Shown here piece after piece: positions 1 to 6,394 of a DNA stretch of 6,588 nt. Both the position numbers and the translations under genes were made by a program. The first letter of the stretch is position 1, and every line of letters starts with the position of its first letter. Origin of the DNA: Pseudomonadota bacterium (lineage in GTDB: Bacteria; Pseudomonadota; Gammaproteobacteria; Burkholderiales; Burkholderiaceae_D). Location: assembly GCA_018241865.1 (NCBI GenBank), contig JAFECY010000128.1:1-6588 (forward strand), given 5' to 3'. Below the pieces are notes generated by a model that saw only the letters and a list, made by a program, of their open reading frames with translations, had not been told where the DNA came from and made no database searches.

Positions 1-537
1 GACATGGAAGTGTGGCTGCAATCGGAAAACGGTTTGCTCGGCATCGGCCCGTTCCCGACCGAAGAGGAAGTCGATCCCGATTTGATTAACGCCGGCAAGC
101 AAACCGTCACTACGTTGAAAGGCTCGTCTTTCTTTAGCTCGGCGGATTCGTTTGCGATGATCCGCGGCGGCAAGATCAACATCGCCATTCTCGGTGCGAT
201 GCAAGTTTCCGAGCAGGGCGATTTGGCCAACTGGATGATTCCCGGCAAAATGGTCAAGGGCATGGGCGGCGCGATGGATCTGGTGGCCGGCGTCGGCCGC
301 GTGGTGGTGTTGATGGAGCATGTCGCCAAGTCCAAGGACGGCACCGTTTCCAAAAAACTGCTGCATAAGTGCAATCTGCCGCTGACCGGCGTCAAGGTGG
401 TCAATCGCATCATCACCGATCTCGGTGTGATGGACGTGACCCCGAACGGCCTGAAGCTGATCGAACTGGCTCCGGGCGTGACCAAGCAAGATGTGATCGA
501 CAATACCGAAGCCAAGCTGGATGTCAGCGCGGTGTAA
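1..537 (+). CDS. scoB: 3-oxoacid CoA-transferase subunit B, C-terminal part (5' end outside window)
   Basis: This is the beta subunit of succinyl-CoA:3-ketoacid CoA-transferase, a cytoplasmic enzyme that moves CoA from succinyl-CoA to acetoacetate and so makes acetoacetyl-CoA for thiolysis. The frame is open from base 1, so the gene is cut by the window edge; about 178 residues are visible of a family usually about 210-220 long, and the missing part is the N-terminal glycine-rich stretch. The visible start carries the family I CoA-transferase active-site motif [10 protein letters not shown], whose Glu (bases 25-27) is the residue that forms the enzyme-CoA thioester in this family. Downstream blocks typical of ScoB follow: [39 protein letters not shown] and [11 protein letters not shown]. 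It stops at TAA 535-537, 23 bases before a hairpin terminator. The A subunit is normally directly upstream and would lie off the left edge. The alternative name AtoA/PcaJ-like is possible, but the succinyl/acetoacetate type fits best, supported by bdhA nearby. Confidence 0.95.
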   Translation, partial: DMEVWLQSENGLLGIGPFPTEEEVDPDLINAGKQTVTTLKGSSFFSSADSFAMIRGGKINIAILGAMQVSEQGDLANWMIPGKMVKGMGGAMDLVAGVGRVVVLMEHVAKSKDGTVSKKLLHKCNLPLTGVKVVNRIITDLGVMDVTPNGLKLIELAPGVTKQDVIDNTEAKLDVSAV

Positions 538-559
538 TCGAGCAACTCTCGCAGTAAAT

Positions 560-588
560 AAAAACGGCGTCCGCGGACGCCGTTTTTT
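560..588. terminator. Bidirectional rho-independent terminator between scoB and the FabH-like gene
   Basis: A perfect inverted repeat has 14-bp arms at 560-573 and 574-587, centred on CCGCGG, with the GC core ACGGCGTCC/GGACGCCGT. It is flanked by an A-run on the left and a T-run (583-588) on the right, so it has a U-tract in either direction. It lies 23 bases after the scoB stop and 19 bases before the end of the convergent minus-strand gene, so it can serve both. Confidence 0.93.
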
Positions 589-606
589 ATTGCCGTACCG
601 CGCAGA

Positions 607-1602
<996 letters not shown>

Positions 1603-1632
1603 GAAGAAAACTCTGGTGGTTGAAAGCTGGTA

Positions 1633-1661
1633 ATCATGGCATATCGCCAAATTGGCGACAA
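1633..1661 (-). promoter_or_regulatory. Possible sigma70 promoter for the FabH-like gene
   Basis: On the minus strand, TTGTCG (1661-1656) is followed after exactly 17 bases by CATGAT (1638-1633). Each hexamer matches the consensus at 4 of 6 positions. Transcription would start near 1626 and leave a leader of about 24 bases before the ATG at 1602. It lies in the 148-base gap after the upstream hydrolase gene, so the FabH-like gene may be expressed on its own as well as by read-through. The call rests on consensus match only. Confidence 0.35.
1644..1658. repeat. Perfect 7-bp dyad inside the promoter spacer, candidate operator
   Basis: TCGCCAA, one A, then TTGGCGA form a perfect inverted repeat. 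It occupies most of the spacer and three bases of the -35 hexamer of the proposed promoter for the FabH-like gene. That is a position where a dimeric repressor, or a spacer-binding activator, could act. There is no T-run after it, so it is not a terminator. No regulator gene is visible in the window, and a 15-base dyad can occur by chance. Confidence 0.4.
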
Positions 1662-1750
1662 GCAGGAAAGGGGCGAAACAGCACAGGTTCGATGGTAATC
1701 AGGCCTGTACATTCGGAGAGTGGTGGAGTGCGGAAAGTACGGAGGGCACG

Positions 1751-2755
1751 CTATGACAGCTTGCTGGCGATCTTACGCTTTTGTACTTTCGCCGGTTTGC
1801 GATGCCAGTTGGCTTGGCGTATGGCGGTTGTCGGTTGGGGATCGAGTAGGGGAATGAAACGCAGGTGATCGCTTGGACATTGATATGCCAGTTCGGATGC
1901 GGCCGGATCTTCATTGGCAATCCAGACGGTTTGGTCGCCTTGCCAGTCTCCCGATTCAACCATCTCGATGAATTCGGCAAAGATGCGCGAGCACAGTTCA
2001 GGAATTTCCAGCGTAAAGGCGTGCGACATTTTCGGCAGAATCAGCATGCGCGAATCCGGCGTGTGGGCGCGAATGATGTCGTGCAGGTTGCGCGGCGTGA
2101 GTGGATCGTACTCGCCGTTGAGCACCAGAGTCGGTGCTTTGATTTTCGCCAGCTCCGGCGTGATCGACTGGAAAGTGCGCAGCGATTCCATCAGATTCTG
2201 AATGCCGAAAATTTCATTGGTCGATGAACCGACGCGTTTGATGATGGCCAGCAGCGCATGATTCTTGGTCAGCCAGTCATTGGTGAAATTGAGCGGCATC
2301 AGCAAGTCGAGGTAATACTCGAAACCGACGCGCGACATGGCTTGATAAAGATTGCCGGCGTGGCAGGTCAGCAGCGGATCGAGTTCGGAAAAAGTGGAAA
2401 TCGGCAGCAAGCCCTTCAGCGCGTCGGGGAACAGCATGGCGTAACGCAGCGCCACCACGCCGCCGAAGGAAATGCCCATGACATACGGTTGCGGGATGCC
2501 GAGATGATCGTGCAAGGCTTTGAGCGAAGCGGCATGGTCGTCGAAGCTAATGCCGAGTATGGGCTTGCTGGAATGCCCTTGACCGATCATGTCGTAGGTT
2601 AAGACGCGCACGCCTTTTTCCGGCAGGATTTTGAAATACGGTCCCCAATGCGAGGTGCGCATGGACAAGCCATTGATGAAGGTGATGACCGGATCGCCTT
2701 CGTTGCCGTACAGGTCGTAGTAAATATCGGTGTTCTTGTAGTGAAACACGGGCAT
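1751..2755 (-). CDS. Alpha/beta hydrolase with basic C-terminal extension
   Basis: This 334-residue protein is probably cytoplasmic, with no signal peptide. The alpha/beta hydrolase order is clear: an oxyanion strand and turn ITFINGLS (24-31, with NG in place of the usual HG), GQGHSS at 58-63, the nucleophile elbow GISFGG (Ser96), the acid in GEYDPLTP (Asp217) and the base in KMSHAF (His245). The full triad suggests an active serine hydrolase (esterase, thioesterase or lactonase); the substrate cannot be read from sequence. The fold should end near residue 267, and about 67 extra residues follow, finishing in a Lys/Arg-rich tail (RKPAKVQKRK at 319-328). The ATG at 2755 is preceded by AAGGACA (2767-2761), which supports the start. 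It begins 33 bases after the unrecognised gene upstream and is very likely cotranscribed with it. It is not close to the two other hydrolases in the window. Confidence 0.9.
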   Translation of the reverse strand: MPVFHYKNTDIYYDLYGNEGDPVITFINGLSMRTSHWGPYFKILPEKGVRVLTYDMIGQGHSSKPILGISFDDHAASLKALHDHLGIPQPYVMGISFGGVVALRYAMLFPDALKGLLPISTFSELDPLLTCHAGNLYQAMSRVGFEYYLDLLMPLNFTNDWLTKNHALLAIIKRVGSSTNEIFGIQNLMESLRTFQSITPELAKIKAPTLVLNGEYDPLTPRNLHDIIRAHTPDSRMLILPKMSHAFTLEIPELCSRIFAEFIEMVESGDWQGDQTVWIANEDPAASELAYQCPSDHLRFIPLLDPQPTTAIRQANWHRKPAKVQKRKIASKLS

Positions 2756-2788
2756 GGTGTTGTCCTTGATGCGGCCTGCCGGCCCTGG

Positions 2789-3463
2789 TCACTGTGCGGG
2801 TTGCGTCTGCGGGGTGGGCGGGGTGGTTTGATGCACTGGTTTTTTTAATTCGCAAACCTCGGTCAACAGGCGCAGGAACAACGCTTCCACTGCGAGACGT
2901 TGGTGTTCGATGATCGCTTCTTTTTCCTCGACGCTCAGGTCGATCACCATGTCTTTCAGCAGGCGGATTTGGGTTTGAATTTGACGGCCGTTTTCCTCTT
3001 CGATTTCTTTCAGGGCAGCGAGGAAGGGCGTAATCAGCAACAATTGCACCGGCAGCAGCGGCACGATGCGGATCGTGGACAGGAAAGCGTGCGACAGCGC
3101 GAGATACTCGTAAAAATTACGATCGACCTTCATGACGCCGCCCATATAACGCGCCGCGCCGGTTTCCTGCCAGACGGCTAGATTCAATTGCGTGGCGGCC
3201 AGATAGACGCTGGGGTTGTTGCTCCAAGTGGTGGATTTGTTCAGCAAGGTCGTCATCTCGACTTCCTTGAAGCATTGGCTGTGCAGAAATTTGTAAGGCA
3301 GCCATTCCATTTGCTGGAATTCCACGCGCGACAAAATGCCGGCATTGGTGCTCTTGACGCCCTGCAGGAACAGGCTGATGCGCGTCTGAACATCCGCTTC
3401 CAGTCCTTCGGCCTTGAAAAATGCCATTGCGCGTTTGCGCGTATCGGTGGATTGGTCGGCCAT
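2789..3463 (-). CDS. Conserved-looking helical protein of unknown function
   Basis: I do not recognise this 224-residue protein. It has no signal peptide and reads as mostly helical: a charged N-terminal stretch with RKRAMAFFKAEGLEAD (9-24), a Trp/Tyr/Phe-rich middle (EWLPYKFLHSQCF at 53-65, NNPSVYLAATQLNLAVWQE at 82-100), and one long hydrophobic run (about 127-150, AFLSTIRIVPLLPVQLLLIT) that could be a single membrane-associated or buried helix. Heptad-like charged helices follow (152-207), then a Pro/Thr/Gln tail (212-224). The ATG at 3463 is chosen over the open extension to 3541 because GAGGAAAG sits just upstream and the extra 26 residues look non-coding. It is first in the minus-strand set, 33 bases before the alpha/beta hydrolase, so a shared role with that enzyme is likely. 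A granule- or membrane-associated partner is a guess. It is a real gene by length, ribosome site and operon position. Confidence 0.8.
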   Translation of the reverse strand: MADQSTDTRKRAMAFFKAEGLEADVQTRISLFLQGVKSTNAGILSRVEFQQMEWLPYKFLHSQCFKEVEMTTLLNKSTTWSNNPSVYLAATQLNLAVWQETGAARYMGGVMKVDRNFYEYLALSHAFLSTIRIVPLLPVQLLLITPFLAALKEIEEENGRQIQTQIRLLKDMVIDLSVEEKEAIIEHQRLAVEALFLRLLTEVCELKKPVHQTTPPTPQTQPAQ

Positions 3464-3467
3464 ACTT

Positions 3468-3473
3468 TCCTCT
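3468..3473 (-). promoter_or_regulatory. Ribosome binding site deciding the start of the unknown gene
   Basis: On the minus strand AGAGGA (3473-3468) lies 4 bases upstream of the ATG at 3463-3461. The open frame continues upstream to 3541 without such a site, so this picks the shorter 224-residue product. Confidence 0.7.
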
Positions 3474-3603
3474 ATTGAATTGCCATGCCGGCGGTGCTTG
3501 GTGCGCTGCGATGAAACCAGGAGGCAGTTTACTTGAATCACCGGGGCTTTTCCAGCCGGCGAGTGATTAGTGTCGGAGCGCCTCGTTAATTTTGCCGCGC
3601 TGC

Positions 3604-3632
3604 TTGATATTCCGCCGATGAGCTTTTAAAGT
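3604..3632 (+). promoter_or_regulatory. Probable sigma70 promoter for the second alpha/beta hydrolase
   Basis: TTGATA (3604-3609, 5 of 6 to consensus) and TAAAGT (3627-3632, 4 of 6) are separated by 17 bases. The start of transcription would be near 3639, giving a leader of about 34 bases to the ATG at 3673. It is the best match in the 209-base divergent gap 3464-3672. I found no convincing promoter on the opposite strand for the unknown gene. Confidence 0.5.
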
Positions 3633-3661
3633 CGAGGGAAATGACAAAGGCATGACAATAC

Positions 3662-3667
3662 AAGGAG
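3662..3667 (+). promoter_or_regulatory. Ribosome binding site deciding the start of the second hydrolase
   Basis: AAGGAG lies 5 bases upstream of the ATG at 3673. The in-frame ATG at 3652 would place this site inside the coding region and has no comparable site of its own, so 3673 is taken as the start. Confidence 0.8.
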
Positions 3668-3672
3668 ACGAC

Positions 3673-4512
3673 ATGCGGCAACATCATTTTCTGGGCATGA
3701 ATCCAGACGGTTTTCATAAATTGGCCTACACCGAATGGGGCGATCACGCGAACGGTGATGTCATCATCTGCGCGCACGGTTTGACGCTGAACAGCCGCTA
3801 TTTCGACTGGTTCGCCAAGGCATGCGAAGACCATTACCGCGTCATCTGTCCTGATGTCGTCGGCCGCGGCCGCAGTGCTTGGGTCAACCCGACGAATTAC
3901 TGGTTCGACCAATATCTGGCGGATGCAGCGAGCTTGCTGGCGCGGGTCGGCGTGGAGAAGGTGAATTGGATCGGCACCTCGATGGGCGGGCTGATCGGCA
4001 TTTATCTGGCGACCAAGGGCAATCAACCGATCAAGCGGCTGGTCCTCAATGATGTCGGTCCTTTCATACCGAAAGCCGGGCTGCTCGGCATTGCAGATTA
4101 CATTGGCAAGGATGAACGCTTTCATCATCATGATGAAGTCGAGGCGCATCTACGCAAGCTTTATCCCAAGTTCGGCAATTTGTCGGAAACGCAGTGGCGG
4201 CATTTGGCGCGCATTGGTTCGCAACTGACCGAGGACGGCGATTTGCGCTTGGCTTACGATCCGCGCATACGCGAAAATTTCGGCCAAGCGGTCGAGGATT
4301 TTCAGATTTGGGATTTATGGGAGAAGATCGATATTCCGGTATTGATTTTGCGCGGTTCGGAGTCGGGCATATTGACGCAGGAGACGCTGGATGAAATGTT
4401 GCGTCGCAATCCGCATGCGCGCAGCCATGTGTTCGAGGGGATCGGCCATGCGCCGCCGTTGATGACCGGCGACCAGATCGACGTGGTGCTGGATTTTTTG
4501 GCGCGCGCCTGA
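3673..4512 (+). CDS. Alpha/beta hydrolase (paralogue of the one after bdhA)
   Basis: This is a 279-residue, probably cytoplasmic serine hydrolase. Visible blocks are AYTEWGD (18-24), the oxyanion strand IICAHGLT (31-38), RVICPDVVGRGRS (56-68), the nucleophile elbow GTSMGG (Ser103), LVLNDVGP (123-130) and the base in GIGHAPPL (His259). The usual acid position in the RGxxSD motif after strand 7 reads RGSESG, with Gly232 in place of Asp. Glu230, or Asp127 in LNDVGP, might take over, as acids after strand 6 are known in this fold. The gene converges on bdhA and shares a terminator with it. A close relative (5485-6372) lies on the other side of bdhA, which suggests a link to 3-hydroxybutyrate metabolism, for example ester or oligomer hydrolysis. 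That role is inference; generic esterase or lactonase activity is equally open. Confidence 0.9.
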   Translation: MRQHHFLGMNPDGFHKLAYTEWGDHANGDVIICAHGLTLNSRYFDWFAKACEDHYRVICPDVVGRGRSAWVNPTNYWFDQYLADAASLLARVGVEKVNWIGTSMGGLIGIYLATKGNQPIKRLVLNDVGPFIPKAGLLGIADYIGKDERFHHHDEVEAHLRKLYPKFGNLSETQWRHLARIGSQLTEDGDLRLAYDPRIRENFGQAVEDFQIWDLWEKIDIPVLILRGSESGILTQETLDEMLRRNPHARSHVFEGIGHAPPLMTGDQIDVVLDFLARA

Positions 4513-4531
4513 ATCGCGCTATCTGAAAACA

Positions 4532-4559
4532 AAAACGCCCGGACTATGCCGGGCGTTTT
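4532..4559. terminator. Bidirectional rho-independent terminator between the second hydrolase and bdhA
   Basis: An 11-bp perfect stem (4532-4542 with 4549-4559) has core CGCCCGG/CCGGGCG and a six-base loop ACTATG. An A-run (4531-4535) and a T-run (4556-4559, then TTT at 4561-4563 after one G) supply a U-tract in each direction. It starts 19 bases after the hydrolase stop and ends 18 bases from the bdhA stop. Confidence 0.9.
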
Positions 4560-4577
4560 GTTTGGGCGGAGCGGAGA

Positions 4578-5372
4578 TTACTGCGCGACCCAGCCGCCAT
4601 CGACATTGAGCGAAACGCCGCGCATCTGGCTGGCGGCATCGCTGCACATGAAGACGGCGACCGCACCCAATTGTTCAGGGGTGACAAATTCACCGGACGG
4701 TTGTTTTTCGGCCAGCAGGGCGCGCTTGGCTTCGTCGCCGGAAATTTTTGCCGCTTCGGCGCGGGCATCTACTTGTTTTTGCACCAGCGGAGTCAGTACC
4801 CAACCAGGGCAGATGGCGTTGCAGGTTACGCCGGTGTCGGCCGTTTCCAGTGCGGTGACTTTGGTGAAGCCGATGATGCCGTGCTTGGCGGCGACATAGG
4901 CCGATTTTTGCGCCGAGCCGACCAAGCCATGCACCGAAGCGATATTGATGATGCGACCCCAGTTCTTCGCTTTCATCGACGGCAGGGCGAGGCGGGTGGT
5001 GTGGAAAGCGGAAGATAAGTTGATGGCGATGATGGCATCCCACTTTTCGACCGGGAAATTTTCGATGTCGGCGACATGTTGGATGCCGGCGTTGTTGACT
5101 AGGATATCGACGCCGCCGAATTTATCAGCGGCGAATGTCATCATCGCGCCGATTTCAGCGGCCTTCGACATGTCGGCATTGTGGTACGCGACTTGTACGT
5201 CAAATTCTTTGGTGATGGCGGTTTGCAGCGCGTCGATTTCTTTCGCGTCACCAAAACCATTCAAAACGATATTGGCACCTTGCGCGGCCAACGAACGGGC
5301 GATGCCCAGACCAATGCCGGAAGTGGAGCCGGTGACGAGTGCGGTTTTACCTTTGAGCGTGTTACCTTGCAT
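4578..5372 (-). CDS. bdhA: D-3-hydroxybutyrate dehydrogenase
   Basis: This cytoplasmic NAD-dependent short-chain dehydrogenase converts D-3-hydroxybutyrate to acetoacetate, the entry step for using PHB monomer or ketone bodies. At 264 residues it is near the 260 of the Pseudomonas enzyme. Visible are the cofactor motif TGSTSGIG (14-21), NNAG (93-96), the structural Asn118, Ser146, and the YxxxK pair Tyr159/Lys163. The substrate-site residues of the Pseudomonas fragi type enzyme all appear at a constant offset of four: Gln98, His148, Lys156, Trp191, Gln200 and Trp261. This makes the assignment specific within a very broad superfamily. The ATG at 5372 has AGAGGA (5382-5377) just upstream; the longer open frame to 5405 is not used. 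It is transcribed away from the third hydrolase across a dyad-rich 112-base region. Its product feeds the ScoA/ScoB transferase whose B subunit lies at the left end of the window. Confidence 0.96.
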   Translation of the reverse strand: MQGNTLKGKTALVTGSTSGIGLGIARSLAAQGANIVLNGFGDAKEIDALQTAITKEFDVQVAYHNADMSKAAEIGAMMTFAADKFGGVDILVNNAGIQHVADIENFPVEKWDAIIAINLSSAFHTTRLALPSMKAKNWGRIINIASVHGLVGSAQKSAYVAAKHGIIGFTKVTALETADTGVTCNAICPGWVLTPLVQKQVDARAEAAKISGDEAKRALLAEKQPSGEFVTPEQLGAVAVFMCSDAASQMRGVSLNVDGGWVAQ

Positions 5373-5393
5373 GTTGTCCTCTTTGAAAGTACT

Positions 5394-5407
5394 TTTTGGT
5401 GCCAAAA
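5394..5407. repeat. Dyad TTTTGG-TG-CCAAAA in the bdhA leader, candidate operator
   Basis: A perfect 6-bp inverted repeat with a two-base centre ends 22 bases before the bdhA start codon. It coincides with the transcription start expected if TAAAAT (5419-5414, minus strand) is the bdhA -10 box. A repressor bound here would block bdhA initiation. No matching regulator is encoded in the window. Confidence 0.45.
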
Positions 5408-5413
5408 CGAAAG

Positions 5414-5439
5414 ATTTTAATCCGATTCGGCATTAAAAT
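5414..5439. repeat. 26-bp dyad ATTTTAAT-N10-ATTAAAAT, candidate shared operator
   Basis: Arms 5414-5421 and 5432-5439 are perfect 8-bp inverted repeats. The centre adds CCGA/TCGG (5422-5425, 5427-5430), offset by one bulged C at 5431, so nearly the whole 26 bases are symmetric. The left arm contains TAAAAT on the minus strand, a 5 of 6 match to a -10 box for bdhA, though no good -35 is seen 16-18 bases upstream. It sits between two divergent genes and would suit a dimeric regulator controlling both. As RNA it could also form a weak AU-rich stem, but there is no terminator-like GC core. Confidence 0.55.
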
Positions 5440-5442
5440 GTT

Positions 5443-5457
5443 GAGTCATTTCGACTC
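5443..5457. repeat. Short dyad GAGTC-N5-GACTC
   Basis: A perfect 5-bp inverted repeat with a five-base centre overlaps the possible -35 of the third hydrolase. It is the weakest of the three dyads in this divergent region and could be chance. Confidence 0.3.
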
Positions 5458-5479
5458 TTCGCTTCGCATTACTTAATAT
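5451..5479 (+). promoter_or_regulatory. Possible promoter giving a leaderless third-hydrolase mRNA
   Basis: TCGACT (5451-5456) and TAATAT (5474-5479) each match consensus at 4 of 6 positions, with 17 bases between them. Transcription from it would begin near 5486, essentially at the ATG at 5485. This agrees with the absence of any Shine-Dalgarno-like sequence before that ATG. Confidence 0.35.
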
Positions 5480-5484
5480 TGACT

Positions 5485-6372
5485 ATGAATCAAGCTCAAC
5501 TGCAAAACGCCCCGTGTACGATCAAAAGCGTTCAGTGCTTCTCTCCCGCCGGGCTGCACCGCATGGCTTACAAAGAATGGGGCGATCCCGCCAATCCTAA
5601 GGTGCTGGTTTGCGTGCATGGGTTGACGCGCGTTTCTGATGATTTCGATAACCTGGCGCAGGCCATGTGCAAATATTATCGCGTCATCTGCCCGGATATC
5701 GTCGGTCGCGGTCGTTCCGACTGGTTGCGCGACCCGCGTCACTACGTCATCCCGCAATACAACAGCGACATGGTGACTTTGCTGGCGCGCCTCAACGTGG
5801 AAAAAGTGGATTGGGTCGGTACATCGATGGGCGGGTTGATGGCGTTGGAGCTGGCTGCCATGCCGAACAACCCGATACGCAAATTGGTGCTCAACGATAT
5901 CGGGCCGGCGCTAGATAAAAATTCTTTGGCGGCTATCGGCGATTACGTCGGACAAGAGCTGCATTTTCAGTCTTACGCGGAAGCGGAATCCTACATCCGT
6001 TCAATTTCAGCGGCTTTTGGCCCGCACACCGATGCCCAGTGGCATGCGTTGGCGTCCTCGGTGCTGCGTCAGCAGCCGGATGGGCGATGGATCAGGCACT
6101 ACGATTTGGCGCTGGCGGAAGCGTTCAAGCGCACTTATTTCACCGATGCCGCAAAAACCGAAGCCATGCTGTGGGCAGCTTACGATGCGATCACGGCACC
6201 GACCTTGCTATTGCATGGCATGGAATCCGGTTTGCTCTCTGTGGAAAGCGCCAAGCGCATGACCACGCGCGGCCCGAAAGCCAAGTTGGTTTCGCTGGAC
6301 GGCATTGGCCATGCGCCGACCTTGATGCACGACGATCAGATCGCGATTGTGAAGAACTTCTTGCTGGCGTGA
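5485..6372 (+). CDS. Alpha/beta hydrolase divergent from bdhA
   Basis: The 295-residue product is a paralogue of the hydrolase at 3673-4512, sharing AYKEWGD, VHGLT, YRVICPDIVGRGRSDW, LLARLNVEKV, the nucleophile elbow GTSMGG (Ser114), LVLNDIGP (134-141) and GIGHAPTL (His276). Like its relative it reads HGMESG where many family members have RGxxSD, so the acid after strand 7 is Gly249; Glu247 or Asp138 may replace it. It is probably a cytoplasmic serine hydrolase of unknown substrate, and its place across the divergent promoter from bdhA points towards 3-hydroxybutyrate esters or oligomers (inference). The ATG at 5485 is preferred over the in-frame TTG at 5479. Neither has a ribosome site, so the mRNA may be leaderless. 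The next gene begins 22 bases after its stop, which suggests an operon. Confidence 0.9.
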   Translation: MNQAQLQNAPCTIKSVQCFSPAGLHRMAYKEWGDPANPKVLVCVHGLTRVSDDFDNLAQAMCKYYRVICPDIVGRGRSDWLRDPRHYVIPQYNSDMVTLLARLNVEKVDWVGTSMGGLMALELAAMPNNPIRKLVLNDIGPALDKNSLAAIGDYVGQELHFQSYAEAESYIRSISAAFGPHTDAQWHALASSVLRQQPDGRWIRHYDLALAEAFKRTYFTDAAKTEAMLWAAYDAITAPTLLLHGMESGLLSVESAKRMTTRGPKAKLVSLDGIGHAPTLMHDDQIAIVKNFLLA

Positions 6373-6394
6373 GTCGGCCTACTGAACGCATTCG

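Noticed and set aside
2764..2788. GC-rich inverted repeat (GGCC-TGCC-GGCC) in the gap between the unknown gene and the first hydrolase
   Set aside because: The arms are only 4 bp and there is no T-run, so it does not qualify as a terminator, and the two genes are too close to need one.
3519..3589. AGGAGG followed after 8 bases by TTG and an 18-codon frame, a possible tiny leader peptide
   Set aside because: The ribosome site is good, but the frame lies upstream of the only plausible plus-strand promoter (3604-3632) and the peptide shows no attenuator-like codon run or following hairpin.
3586..4149. 187-codon open frame on the minus strand across the second hydrolase
   Set aside because: It overlaps the catalytic region of a clear alpha/beta hydrolase in antisense. 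Its translation is rich in Arg/Asp/Ala shadow composition with no domain signal.
4945..5436. 163-codon open frame on the plus strand across bdhA
   Set aside because: It is antisense to bdhA, whose active-site residues are all intact; the frame has no motif of its own.
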